A stretch of DNA of 64,000 bases, from NCBI GenBank assembly GCA_035222895.1, contig JAVYIG010002117.1, positions 1 to 64,000 of the forward strand, in the 5' to 3' direction. Shown piece by piece: positions 37,189-47,479 of the stretch. This DNA comes from Strongylocentrotus droebachiensis (Eukaryota; Echinodermata; Echinoidea; Camarodonta; Strongylocentrotidae). Both the position numbers and the translations under genes were made by a program. The notes beneath the pieces are model-generated. The model searched no databases, was not told the origin of the DNA, and worked only from the letters and a program-made list of their open reading frames with translations. Numbering within the stretch: position 1 is the first letter of the stretch; every line of letters begins with the position of its first letter.

Positions 37189-38160
37189 ATGTTATTTTCC
37201 CGACCTAGACTGCCAACCTTTAAAATATGCATGTTTGGCTAACGAATGGGGGGATACATTCCTCAAGTATGAGAAGTGTCAGGGGATATTTCTACCGAGC
37301 TCGGCTGATGGGGGGAAGTTGAGGGCTAATTTAATTGTCTTGATGTGTCGCATGACCAAGGAGAAAACCCCGACCGTGCTGTGGGGTCTGCTAAATGAAA
37401 AACGTCTCGCTAGGCCAGCTCGCCGCTACAATTTGTCTCCATTATTCCTCGCAAGGAATCATTTCTGGAATGAAAATAAAGCGGGGGAGGTGGAAGAGGG
37501 ATGAAGTCCCGCCAATGATGAAAAGCTAAGGGTGTCATAACATACAGGGCGAGCTAGGGAAAATGACAGGGTGTTTGGTTATAAAGAGACATCAAAGTAA
37601 GCTCATACTTGCTTCTTGCAAGTTAGATGGATGCGCTTCTACAGTGTAAGGTAGTAGAGTTTGATGAAAGTTCATTCCCTATTTTTGTGTTTGTTGAAAA
37701 ATGTTATATATTCTGAAGTTATCTTGCATTATAATGCTTAAAGGGCAAGCCTAAATATGAATGCTATTGTCTCATACGTAACAGTGTAAAATAAAATTGA
37801 TATTGAAAGTATCAAATAAATGTATTTTGTTGCTGCAGTCAAGATGTTACATACATGTAGCTTAATCCTTGTTGTCATTTGATTTTTTTTCTCTCTCTAG
37901 CCTTCTCTATCTTTCTATTTCTCTCTCTCTCCCTTTCTCCCCTCTCTCACTCACTCACTCTGTCTCTCACTCACTCTCTTTCTATTATGAAAACAATTCT
38001 GACAGGTTTATCGAAATGTGATGTCATATTTTCTGTTTTGCTCTGAAAAACAGTCAGCTGATTATTGACTAATAAGAATGGTTTCCACATCCTCTTTCAC
38101 TTCCCCTTACTCACTCACATTCTTCAATGTTTCCTTCCTATTCACTGAATCACATCATTC
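37189..38160. other. GC-richer block then AT-rich intron
   Basis: The block 37231-37500 is GC-rich and open for 89 codons on + (37235-37504), but I recognise no protein and there are no good splice sites at its edges. A CT-rich run follows at 37888-37982. Confidence 0.35.
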
Positions 38161-38313
38161 TGGGGGGTGTTTCACAAAACTTGTCATCAGTATAAACAAA
38201 TGACAATTCTTGTTATAAGCTACTGAAATCCTTGCTTCTGATTGGTTATCACCAGATTTTTCACTGATTTTTGTCATTTGTCATTGAAAAAAAGGCTTTG
38301 TGAAACAGGTCCC
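38161..38313. mobile_element. hairpin MITE, gtttcacaaag family
   Basis: Ends ggggggtgtttcacaaaact and tttgtgaaacaggtccc are inverted. The interior matches the 31634 copy in the opposite orientation. Confidence 0.88.
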
Positions 38314-38713
38314 AGGTTTGCAATGAATCATATCATGCAGGATTTCAATCAATGACTTCACAAATCATACCTGTCTATTAAAAGGGGGTGACGTTTTTGC
38401 ATTTAAAGTATCCTAAATGTCATTCAATTTGTTTCAAGTACTATGTTTTATTGACTGATACACTCAATGCAAATCAAAGGTTTATCTAACAATGAAATAT
38501 CCTTTTTGTCTCTGTAGATTGCAGAGCACATCTAGAGAAATGTACATACGGTAGTACTTTTGGGAATTGTTTAAAATTCAGAATGAAAAATTGTCATTTT
38601 GATTTGCATATTAAATTCTATTTTGAAGAGTCAGAGATTTTCTCACGATTGAAGGCTCATGTCTTTTGCTGAACCACTCTGTATAGAGTCTTCATATTAT
38701 GATTCTAACATTA

Positions 38714-38800
38714 AAATGGCCGCCAACGCCAATCTGTCTACAAAGACCACTTTTTGTGTTTCCCTTGGGTGGTCACTATAGACAGGTTTCACTGTATCAT
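38714..38800 (-). mobile_element. fragment of TA-type repeat (gacaggt family)
   Basis: Contains ctacaaagaccactttttgt and tagacaggtttcactgtat, the end of the family seen in full at 52047-52256. Confidence 0.7.
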
Positions 38801-39234
38801 AACGTAATCCTAACATTCTTGGGGAAGGTTAAATGATTTTGAGGGTCGATAGACTTGTTTAGATCAGATTGTATTTGTTTAGCTGAGCTACTTTTGAGTC
38901 AACCATCTTATAGGAGTCCCAACATTCTCTAGGAAATTGAAAAATTATTCTAGTGTCAGAAAATGATATGAAGATCGAAATCGAACTTCTTTTGATGAAC
39001 CACTCTGTAGAGAGTGACTTTTCTTCCTGTAACCCGACCTACTTTCAGGAAATGATAGAAACCTGAGGGTTGGTTTATTAAGGATGTAATCAAGGAGAGA
39101 TTCACTACTTGTTAGCAGGATAGGAAGACAAAAAATGAAAAACTCACCATGTTTTCATTTCTTTTTTGAGGAAAGACCCTCTGGACTTGTGAAAGCATGA
39201 GAGACATAGAGAGGGAGTAAGATAGTGCGTGAGT

Positions 39235-39238
<4 letters not shown>

Positions 39239-39276
<38 letters not shown>
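39239..39276. repeat. (GA)n microsatellite
   Basis: About 16 GA dinucleotides followed by a short G run. Confidence 0.95.
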
Positions 39277-39508
39277 GATCAAGAAATGACTGACTTAGGT
39301 CTGTCTATTTCAGATGATATTTCATCAAATGCTCTATAAATAGTATTAAATGATTTTTTTTTCTTCTTTTCTGTGAATTTGAGACTGATATTTTTGTGTC
39401 TTTTGTTGTTGAGTATTTTGATGAGTGATTAGATGCTTCACAAAAACTTGTTTTAAACTTCAGAAGAAAGAGATGTTTACCTTAACCCAGACTTTTCCAC
39501 CCAACCAG

Positions 39509-39590
39509 ATTTGGTAGACCTGGAGTAGACTGTCACGTAAGGCATGATTCCGACACAGCAGTACTCCAACTCATGTTTCTTGTCAACGAG
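39509..39590 (+). CDS. STXBP5: tomosyn exon A (first visible exon)
   Basis: This 82-bp exon encodes FGRPGVDCHVRHDSDTAVLQ followed by LMFLVNE. It matches the part of the tomosyn N-terminal beta-propeller that carries the FGRPGV motif and an acidic or glutamine-rich loop. Tomosyn is a cytosolic syntaxin/SNAP-25 binding protein that inhibits SNARE-dependent vesicle priming. The exon starts after an AG at 39507-39508 with one base that completes a split codon, and it ends at a codon boundary before gtaaga. The preceding exon, which in the family encodes the region just before FGRPG, was not found in the upstream 39.5 kb. Lgl proteins share this fold, but the following exon fits tomosyn better. 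Identity is by recognition of the family, not by a search. Confidence 0.93.
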
Positions 39591-40294
39591 GTAAGAAATC
39601 ACCATGAACAAAAATAATTGAATATAGAGTTTAGAACTGTCTAGTTATCTTTTTCCTTATCGTAAAGACTACCCCCTCCCCCCTCCCCCCCCCCCCCTCT
39701 CCCTGCCCCTTGACACAGGAGTACTTTAATTTCCATTAGACCCTTAGACAACCACCAAAGGGGTAATGAAATCAAAGGGGGAATTGTCCAGTGGGCTATT
39801 ATCGTAGGGGTGGATGTCCAAAGGTACATGTAGCTTTCAGAGGGGTTTTGGCTTGGGGGTAGGAGGGGGGGGGGGGTTGTAGAACGAATTGAAAGCTATC
39901 TTCTGTTTTAAAGCATTGTGTGAATAGGTATGTGTACGTTAAAACTGTTGTACACTTTAATAGTTACATGTATGATTAGGATGAGCTTGGTATACCGCGG
40001 CAAAGCCCCGCTGATGTTTTATTTTGTGTAAATGAATGCCAACTACCCACATCGAAGGATCCAGTGTATTCACCGAGCTCTGTGTTATAAGATACAGAAT
40101 CGTGAAACGTTGTACACTTTACTTCATAAAAAATTGCAGCAGTTTTGCAGCATCATATCTGAACGAGCCTTTTACAATTAATTCTAATTTCTTGTAATTG
40201 CACAGTACTTGAAGATAAATCCCCTACATTAAAATCTCTACTACTTTTTGAGGTTGACACATCCGATTGACCATTAAGAACTCCTTTACTTTAA

Positions 40295-40424
40295 AGCCCC
40301 ACCGCACAATTCGTAGCTACTTGCGCCCTCTATATAGCAAACAATGCCCAATCGGTGACCATTTTCCCTCAGTGACCATGCAGAGAGGTCTAATCCCTCC
40401 TGGCCAAACTAGTGCAGAGGGGCT
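40295..40424 (-). mobile_element. TTAA-type MITE, family P
   Basis: TTAA at 40291-40294 and 40425-40428. Ends AGCCCCACCGCAC and GTGCAGAGGGGCT are inverted. The copy is internally deleted relative to the others. It lies in intron 1, 84 bp before exon B. Confidence 0.85.
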
Positions 40425-40507
40425 TTAAAGCCATTTTAGGATGACCTTACTTTTAAGCAATTACTTGAAGACATTTTTATAATGAATTTTGCTCTTTGTT
40501 ATTGCAG

Positions 40508-40608
40508 GGGGCCCTTGTAAGTGTATGTGCAGATGATAGCTTACATCTATGGAACCTTCGTCAAAAGAGACCAGCCATTCTTCACTCTCTCAAGTTCAAT
40601 AGAGAAAG
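40508..40608 (+). CDS. STXBP5: tomosyn exon B
   Basis: This 101-bp exon encodes GALVSVCADDSLHLWNLRQK then RPAILHSLKFNRE. It is the most diagnostic exon in the window: the HLWNLRQKRPAILHSLKF stretch is nearly invariant in animal tomosyns and differs from Lgl1/Lgl2, which have a different sequence after HLW. The DDSLHLW core is a typical WD-repeat strand end. It starts at a codon boundary after ttattgcag and ends with two bases of an arginine codon before gtaaga. A partial second copy of this exon lies 330 bp downstream (40837-40931). Confidence 0.97.
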
Positions 40609-40676
40609 GTAAGAAATTAACAAGAAATTGAATATGAAATTGAATTTTGTTAACTTACTGCTACACCATGTCAAGG

Positions 40677-40836
40677 GTAATAATAATAATAGCTAGTTCT
40701 TATATAGCACTTTTCAGGACCGAAGGCCCTCTCAAAGTGCTTTACAGATATATATATATATATATTATTACCCCGGTCATCGGATTCAGGCTTACCTGCA
40801 CACAATGTATGCACATTCTCCACTCCCTGGGGAGCA
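40677..40836 (-). mobile_element. SINE fragment at the exon duplication junction
   Basis: It has the (aat)n tail side and the body block caggcttacctgcacacaat to cctggggagcatt, then stops exactly where the copy of exon B begins. The tRNA-like head is missing. Confidence 0.8.
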
Positions 40837-40931
40837 TTGTTAGTGTATGTGCAGATGAAAGCTTACATCTATGGAACCTTCGTCAAAAGAGACCAGCCAT
40901 TCTTCACTCTCTCAAGTTCAATAGAGAAAGG
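40837..40931 (+). pseudogene. partial duplicate of tomosyn exon B
   Basis: About 90 bp match exon B from its VSVCAD codons to its donor site, and the match continues into the flanking intron. The copied segment still translates without a stop, with one visible change (the second D of CADD is E). It lacks the first ~10 bases of the exon and the original acceptor; a SINE fragment ending in cctggggagcatt takes their place. The nearest upstream AGs would either hit a TAG at once or shift frame after exon A, so normal inclusion would break the protein. It is therefore most likely a non-functional exon copy. An assembly artefact is possible. A third, intron-only copy of the donor-side flank lies at 41088-41188. 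Confidence 0.8.
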
Positions 40932-41087
40932 TAAGAAATTAACAAGAAATTGAATATAAATTGACATTTTAAACTTACTGCTACACCATGTCAAGGAAAG
41001 GCCTATACTTGTATGGAGTTGGTAACATGATAACATTTTCAAAAATGAGAGAAATAGATTAGTGACAGATGAAGGGAAATCTGATTT

Positions 41088-41188
41088 TAGAGAAAGGTAA
41101 ACACAAAATTCACAAGAAATTAATTAGGGAAATTGAAATGTTAAACTTACTGCTACACCATGTCAAGGAAAGGCCTATAAGTGTATGG
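41088..41188 (+). repeat. third copy of the exon B donor flank
   Basis: Matches the intron sequence after exon B (agagaaaggtaa, then taaacttactgctacaccat). It is most similar to the second copy at 40920-41025, sharing aaggcctata and gtatggagttg. Confidence 0.85.
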
Positions 41189-41407
41189 AGTTGATTTGTG
41201 GCAGATGAAGGAAAATCTGATTTTAAAAATACATTGCCTTTTGTAGTTAATCAATCTAATACTAATTGGCAGCTTTGTTATGTACCCTTCAAGTACAGTG
41301 TACCACTCTCATTTTTCTATGCTGCACATTTCATAAATTTTTCATTTTCTTGGTTGTTCATGAGGGAAAAAAATATGTTTATTGGAGGAGTTGTGGAAAA
41401 AAGATTA

Positions 41408-41488
41408 CCGTATTTGCCGGCGTAAAGGCCGCAGTATTTTTAGAAGAGAAAATATCAAAAAGTCGGGGTGCGGCCTATGCGGCGAAAG

Positions 41489-41523
<35 letters not shown>

Positions 41524-42007
41524 AAAACCAGCACAAATTTGCACATATGGGACTAGATCTACGAACGGTACAATAACTATACATTTCCACACATCTTACC
41601 AACAATTTTATCTTGCATTGTTGACATGAAGACGAAAATAAACTTCCAAAAACAACATCTGCAGATAGATCTTGATCTAAGTTCGTGCCAATGCATTGCA
41701 AAAGTAAAAGAAGGGCCCGTTTAACGCTGCCGGCAGCTGCCGCGAAGCATCCAGCACGCGAAGTCGCTATTTTGAATCCATTTCAATACACAAGAGAGGG
41801 GCGCAATGTATACATCACAGAAAACTCCATATGCTAGCATCAGTGCGCGATGGCCGAGCGGTTTAAGGCGGTAATTTTAGTCACATCAACATTTGTACGC
41901 AAGAGATCAAATCTCGACTTCGACCATTTTTTTTTTTTTTTTTTTTAATGTCAAAATCGGGGGGTGCGACCTATATGGCGCCGCGGCCTTATCGCCGGCA
42001 AATACGG
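41408..42007. mobile_element. TA-flanked DNA element, 600 bp
   Basis: Inverted ends CCGTATTTGCCGGCG followed by taaaggccgc or its variant, flanked by TA at 41406-41407 and 42008-42009. Subterminal gggtgcggcctat blocks mirror each other. The build (TA flank, CCGTA start, ggggtgcgg subterminal motif) parallels 27096-28418, so they may be related. The interior has poly-A, poly-T and a tRNA-like sequence. Confidence 0.9.
41845..41925 (+). pseudogene. tRNA-Leu-like sequence, degraded
   Basis: The start gcgcgatggccgagcggttt plus aaggcg is a near-perfect class II tRNA D-arm/A-box. The B-box region (agatcaaatctc) has lost the GGTTC consensus. It is followed by a T run. It looks like a tRNA relic carried by the transposon and is unlikely to be a working gene. 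Confidence 0.6.
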
Positions 42008-42063
42008 TATGTCCAACAATAGAAATTTTTGTAATTTTTAGAACTCAACAAATGGAAGGTGTG

Positions 42064-42203
42064 CTTCCAATGTATACTACACAATTCGTCCCTATTTTCA
42101 CGAAGTGACGGTATAGTGAATGAAAATCGCATACAATTTGCGTGCAGATTTTCCTCACTACCTGTCACTTCGTGAAAATAGGAACGAATTGTGTGTTCAT
42201 GAA
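42064..42203. repeat. 140-bp palindrome
   Basis: Arms contain acacaattcgtccctatttt, cacgaagtgac and their inverse with few differences, around a short loop near 42125-42150. No target duplication is clear. It lies about 55 bp from the end of the TA-flanked element. Confidence 0.85.
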
Positions 42204-42496
42204 ACCAGTGATGACCTGAAGAAGTTCATGTAATATTGTACCTGGATTAATGATAATTTCAAATAGGATTGTATGAATATTTGCAATAAGTGGCAAAATT
42301 AAATGATAAAATAGTTATTTTGTATCGATTCACATATTGGTTCATTCTGATATCTAATTTGATTCACCTATTTTTTTTTTTAGAGAATGGTTTGTGTCAT
42401 CTTCTGAAGTTTAAGTTCTGGGAAGAGGTGAAAAATAATTTGTGAGCGTTATCATTGTATTATGCAAGTGTGGAAGAACATGAGATAAAAAATGTC

Positions 42497-42700
42497 CCCT
42501 GACATGTTCGTGTAGTCCCATATACTTCTTTCTGTGTACAGTGCTTGTTACTTTACCAAGACTGGGCCAAATTTCTTATCATTTTGATGATTCCAGAACC
42601 TTGCAATACTTATATGCTAGATGATCAACGTTTTCTGATCGATTCCACAACGTTTCTTTCACAATGCAATTGAATGACCAGGACTCAACTTTATCTTTAA
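42497..42700. repeat. dispersed repeat, copy 2 of 2
   Basis: Matches 21607-21820; see that entry for the shared blocks. It lies in intron 2. Confidence 0.8.
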
Positions 42701-42854
42701 AAATAATAACTGTTTTCTCTGAATATATTTCATACATTCTGAAAGGAATAAAATAGTTTCTGGTATAATGTTTTTGTTTAATAGGCATGAGATACCTTTG
42801 TAGATGTATTCAATAGCTAGATAAAAGTGGAAAGCATTTTCAGTACATTTAGAT

Positions 42855-43031
42855 ACAGTCATACCTGTCTATAGCGACCGCCCAAGAGAAACACAAAAAG
42901 TGGCCCTTGTAGACAGGTGGTCTTTGTAGACATTTTCCTTTAGTACATGATTCAATGAGAAACCATTCTAAAGGGAAACAACAAATGTGGCCTTTGTAGA
43001 CAGGTAATCACTGAAGCAGGTTTGATTGTAT
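42855..43031. mobile_element. TA-type MITE, gacaggt family
   Basis: Left end TACAGTCATACCTGTCTATA, right end caggtttgattgta; the interior is cgcccaagagaaacacaaaa and cctttgtagacagg. It is a dispersed family with inverted ends and probable TA target preference. Confidence 0.8.
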
Positions 43032-44229
43032 CTCATCCCATTCTGTGGTTGCTGATATGTTTGACTGAAATTCAATCTACATGTATTTCTATCCTTAAAC
43101 AAATATATCACTATGTTTCTTCACAAAATTTAGTTGAGTGTATACAGAAAAGTGAAGGTTATAGCCAGCTAGGTCATTCATGCTCAATACCAATACCAAA
43201 AAAAGACAACCATATTTTGTTTGTTTCTAAAAAAAGAGCGAATCAGAATCGTTTTTTGAATCACAAAAACTGGAACGGGTTGAGATTCCAAGATTGAGCA
43301 ATTAAAAATCCTGTGGTATGCACTTCATAAATCAGGAAAGTAATATCTTTGCCATTTTTGTCCTTCCTTCCATGTCGACTATCGAGTCTGATACAAATTG
43401 AACAATTACTTGATGCTCATTGCTCTCTTTTCTTGATTGAGATAGGGAAATGACAATGCAAAATGAATGAACGTCTCATGGAAGAGAGCCCTGAAATTGT
43501 ATCGCAAAAAAATGTGTCCCACTCGCAATTATTGACCTGCCATATGAAGAGGATGCTGTATTTTTGTAAATTTGTTATATTTTTTGTGGTTGAAATGATT
43601 ATTTGTTCACAGGCAGTATAACAAATGTTATATTGTGCACAGAAGCTCTTTCAGGACTTGCAACTGAGATAGGACAGATTTGTTTAAAAAAATTAAAATC
43701 CTATTTTTCTTTATAGAGATCTTTGTAATTAGAAGTTTTTTTGATTTTTTGCATTTTCATAAAAACATCAATTTACCATTTAAAAGTATACTGATCAACA
43801 GTCATTAACCTTTTTTTAATTTATACTTTTTATCAGTTTATATTTTCAAAAATACATTTTGTTTTTAGTACACCAAATCTTGTGGATATTTATTTTATTT
43901 AAAAACTATATTGTTGTATTATAGTGGACAGATATATGTTAGCTATGTATGACATTGAATGCTAATGATTAGAGTATTGGTGTTTAACATGTTATAGATA
44001 GTGATCTAAGACATTACAAATTCTACATAGCATTTGATTATAGGAAGATACCTGTATAATGTATACAGTGTAAGACAGGCACAATTTTCTGTGCTTGAGC
44101 GGTATTTTCGTAGACTCTGAAATAACGTTGCCGCTAACGACCAGACCTCTATGAGAGCTGAAATAGTTTGACGTCACTGCAGTCAAGGGTCTCATATACA
44201 CAACACGATCTCGACCAACCCTTCATCCA
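43032..44229. other. intron 2 sequence, no gene seen
   Basis: AT-rich, with many T-runs. No repeat family recognised in the window. Confidence 0.5.
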
Positions 44230-44415
44230 CCCTTTCTTTCTCCCCCTCTCTTTCTATCTCTGTCTCTCTCTCTTTCTCTATCTTTCTCACTCTCACTCTC
44301 ACTCTCTCTCTGTATACCGGTATTACTTTCTCCCCCTCTCTCCCACTCTCCTTTTCTCTTTACCTTTACCTTTTTCTCATTCTCTCTTCCTCCTCTCTCT
44401 CTCTCTCTCTCTGTA
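44230..44415. repeat. CT-rich simple sequence
   Basis: Pyrimidine-rich (TC)n/(TCTTT) sequence; not coding. Confidence 0.95.
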
Positions 44416-44611
44416 GTACTCCCTCCTGTGCTGTTCAAGTACAAAATGTTCTAAAATGAATTTTTAGAAAACATAACTTCTTTCTTGTCAAAAAATAGTT
44501 GTCTTTGTGGTTGCTAAAAATAGTGTCGTTATATCTACTTCTGAGAGCTAGATGGAAATCAGTATTATTTTGTACTGAATTTATTTTTGATACAGAGTTC
44601 ATGCTTATAGA

Positions 44612-44642
44612 TTCAATTCAATTCAATTCAATTCAATTCAAA
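44612..44642. repeat. (TTCAA)n microsatellite
   Basis: About six tandem attca units. Confidence 0.95.
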
Positions 44643-45059
44643 TGAGGTTTTATTGAAGACTTGTCAAAAAGTCCAAAGACTAAAAATGCAAGTTTACAGT
44701 CTGTGACTTCCTGGCCAACAGATACTTTGTACAATATACCACACACAAAATCAGGGATACATTTTCAATCATGCAATTCTTCCTTTTTAAAATGAGTTTT
44801 GCGAATCCGACTGATACAAATTCCTGGCGTTGGAATCGGAATATTCCTCACCATTCTTCTCTGCCATCCAAAGTCACGGCAAAGCAAGAGGGTGCCAATT
44901 TACTGATTGACGATGTGCAGTGATCTATTTATAGCCGGCGATGTGCGTGTCCCTTATGACCCAGCCAGGTTGTCTCTGCCGATGCATAATATATAAGATG
45001 GAATGGTTGGAGGGTTATTGTCGTGCCACAGGTTACGAGACTCTCTCTCTCTCTCTAGA

Positions 45060-45632
45060 TTGAAATGTGGCTCGACAGACAGTTTTGTTTTTTAAACATC
45101 TATTTATGTTTTTATTTTATTTCATGGTTTAATACAAATCTGAACAGACATTTTTGTTTTTTAAACATCTATTTATGTTTTTATTTCATTGCATGGTCTA
45201 ATACAAATCATGATTAAGCAGCCGATGGCAAAATTGTTCACAATTTACAAATACATTTCTCTAGTTTTGTGTTTTTAACATATATTTATGTCTTTATTTA
45301 AATGCATGGTTTAAACTTTAATACAAGTTGTGATTAGCAGCCAATGGCAGATTTGTTCACAATGTACAAATACATTTAAAAATACATGGAATATAATATT
45401 GCAAATTGTAATATTATATAAAACACCATGGTGCATACATGTATATTATTATCAGCTTGACAGTTTTGTTTTTTAAACATCTATTATGTCTTTATTCCAT
45501 CGCATGGTTGAATACAATCGTGATTAGCAGCGAATGGCAGAATTGTTCACAATGTACAAATACACTTGAAAATACATGGAATATAATATTGCAAATTGTG
45601 AAATTATATAAAACACCATGGTGCATAAACAG
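45060..45632. repeat. diverged tandem repeat, about four units
   Basis: Units share gttttttaaacatctattta, tgcatggtttaatacaaat, gtgattagcagccaatggca and, in two units, acaccatggtgcata. Unit lengths vary because of deletions. It has the look of an old LINE-tail or AT-rich satellite. Confidence 0.8.
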
Positions 45633-45720
45633 AGAAACCTGTCTACAGCGACCGCCCAAGGGAAACAAAAAAATGTGCTTGTTGTAGACAGGTGGTCACT
45701 AAAGCAGGTTTGACTGTATA
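45632..45720. mobile_element. TA-type MITE fragment, gacaggt family
   Basis: Contains acctgtctacagcgaccgcc and gtagacaggtggtcactaaa, ending gtttgactgtata. It is internally short. Confidence 0.75.
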
Positions 45721-45969
45721 ATAATCAGGGGACATACACTGTAGACCATTGTGGGTTATTTGAAGACAAAAACAGTGTGTTGAGACCCAGAAGGGCGTTA
45801 ACTCATGTATTACTACAGAGAGAAATAACTCCAGGGCTGTCGTTTAAAGCCGGTAACCGGTAAAACTTGCCACCTATTCACTCGTTTCTTACCGGCTATA
45901 ATTCCTATAATAAACCTTGCAAAAATCACAGAAAGTAGATCTAAATCAATGCTAATCCAAAATTTCCTT

Positions 45970-46460
45970 AATTTCGTCCAAGATATAATTAGTGCCGCAC
46001 ATACACGGCCGCAGTCGACGAAATCCCTTACGATCACGAACGCGACGTCGTCCGTACTTACCTAGACCTATCTATCTAACGTTACATCGCAGTTCTCCCC
46101 CCACAGCGCGGCGGCCAAGCCCGCCCGTCCCTACCCCATTGCGATCCCGATGTGCACGCGAGAAGACGATGCACTGCACAAAATATATACACACTGATCA
46201 TAACAAAACTGAAGCTAGCTCGCTGTAACCAAACTATCCGTTGCCGATTTGATATTTGAAGATCACGGAAACCGGGGCCTATACACGTGCGTGCAATGTC
46301 TAGAGACAACGTACTTTAGATTCTGAGATGCGCAAATCGGCAACAGAGTTTTGAACTCGGCTGAGTTTAGGCCGGCCACGGCCGTCCCCGGCGGACCCCC
46401 GCAGCTAGCTCGCATGATATATGCAGGCTCGCGCTCCGCGAATATTCAAAACTAACTTCC
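45970..46460. other. CpG-dense non-coding stretch in intron 2
   Basis: Many CpG dinucleotides (cgacgaaatcccttacgatc, acgaacgcgacgtcgtccgt and others) against an AT-rich, CpG-poor background. No coding frame is credible on either strand. It could be a promoter-like island, an enhancer, or a GC-rich mobile element. Confidence 0.4.
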
Positions 46461-47344
46461 GATCCTTAAAAAAGTTGAATAAACAAATATACAGTGTCTT
46501 CAGTTTGTCAGGAAAAACAGTGATATAACATTATAAAATGAACAGGAACTGAAGTAAATTCTTAAATGTATTCAATAATTTCATGTCAAAAAAAAATAAT
46601 TAAATGAGAATTCATATGGGGAGCCAAATAAAAGTCACAAGTAAAAATAATTACATATAGTTAATGCCCTTTAGGCTCTCAACAGATATTATACATATAC
46701 AGATATATAGTAAGCAAATATTAATCGACTACGAGGGTAATGGTAGCCCCGAGATCACCGAGGCGATAATAGTTTGTATCCATTGCCCAAGTAAAGGATG
46801 TTAATATTTGTTTTATATCCCAAATCGGCAATAAGGTCTAATTAAAGTGAATTTTACATAATAATAAGAACTGATTCTGCAGACAGTTTAGCTTCAGCTA
46901 GATTTTACAAAGCGCAACATGCATTCATGTAATCGGTTGATGCGCGCTCATTTGACATTGACATTGACTTTGACATTTCGCGTATAACCTACTTTGCTAT
47001 GCGTATTCAATGGGCAAGGGTACGGTGGGCAAGTGGGGTAGCAGCAAAAAATTACTTTACAAAAGTACTATCTCGACCTGAGATCGAAAGATAGTACTTG
47101 TCTATACCTTTTTCGTGCTCTGTACAACGGCAATGCAAACAACTATACATCACGGATATAATATAAAATAATATACTTGTAAGTTTTAATAGATACATTT
47201 ATCCTTCTTTTGTATTGTATTAGTATTTTGGGCACTGATCGTGTAAACATGTTGTGCATTGTTGATCTAACCCCCCATGAAAAGAAATTCATGGGACTAT
47301 TGATGATGATTACATTGTATTTCCTCTTGCTTGTATTTTGACAG
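46461..47344. other. intron 2 sequence, no gene seen
   Basis: It contains a fragment of the dispersed palindrome (taatgccctttaggctctca at 46661-46680), a short tgacattgacattgactttg run near 46953, and a short hairpin agtactatctcgacctgaga plus its return arm at 47066-47098. Confidence 0.5.
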
Positions 47345-47479
47345 GATAACATACTGCACTCTCCCTTTCCAAAGCAAATGGCTATACATTGGAACAGAGA
47401 GGGGGAACGTCCATGTTGTCAACATTGAATCGTTTGTGCTTTCGGGTTATGTTATCAATTGGAACAAAGCAATCGAATT
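47345..47479 (+). CDS. STXBP5: tomosyn exon C
   Basis: This 135-bp exon encodes ITYCTLPFQSKWLYIGTERG then NVHVVNIESFVLSGYVINWN and KAIE. It is a full WD-type segment with the tomosyn signature PFQSKWLY-GTERGN and the strand VLSGYVI-WNKAIEL. The entry base completes the arginine codon left open by exon B, and the exon ends with two bases of a leucine codon before gtaagt. Intron 2 before it is 6.7 kb, the longest intron that is fully contained. Confidence 0.97.

Larger units (their letters stand above)
1..39508 (+). other. presumed upstream intron or 5' flank of tomosyn
   Basis: No segment here reads as a tomosyn exon or any other protein that I recognise. Exon A starts in mid-domain, so at least one upstream coding exon must exist outside this window or be too small to see. 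The stretch is AT-rich and dominated by the repeats listed separately. Whether all of it is intron or part of it is 5' intergenic cannot be decided here. Confidence 0.6.

Noticed and set aside
37235-37504. 89-codon frame in a GC-richer block
   Set aside because: No family recognised and no suitable splice sites; high GC alone makes such frames likely.
40647-40934. 95-codon frame running through the SINE into the exon B copy
   Set aside because: The N-terminal part is SINE and AT-repeat translation; only the end is exon-derived, and there is no sign of a real start.
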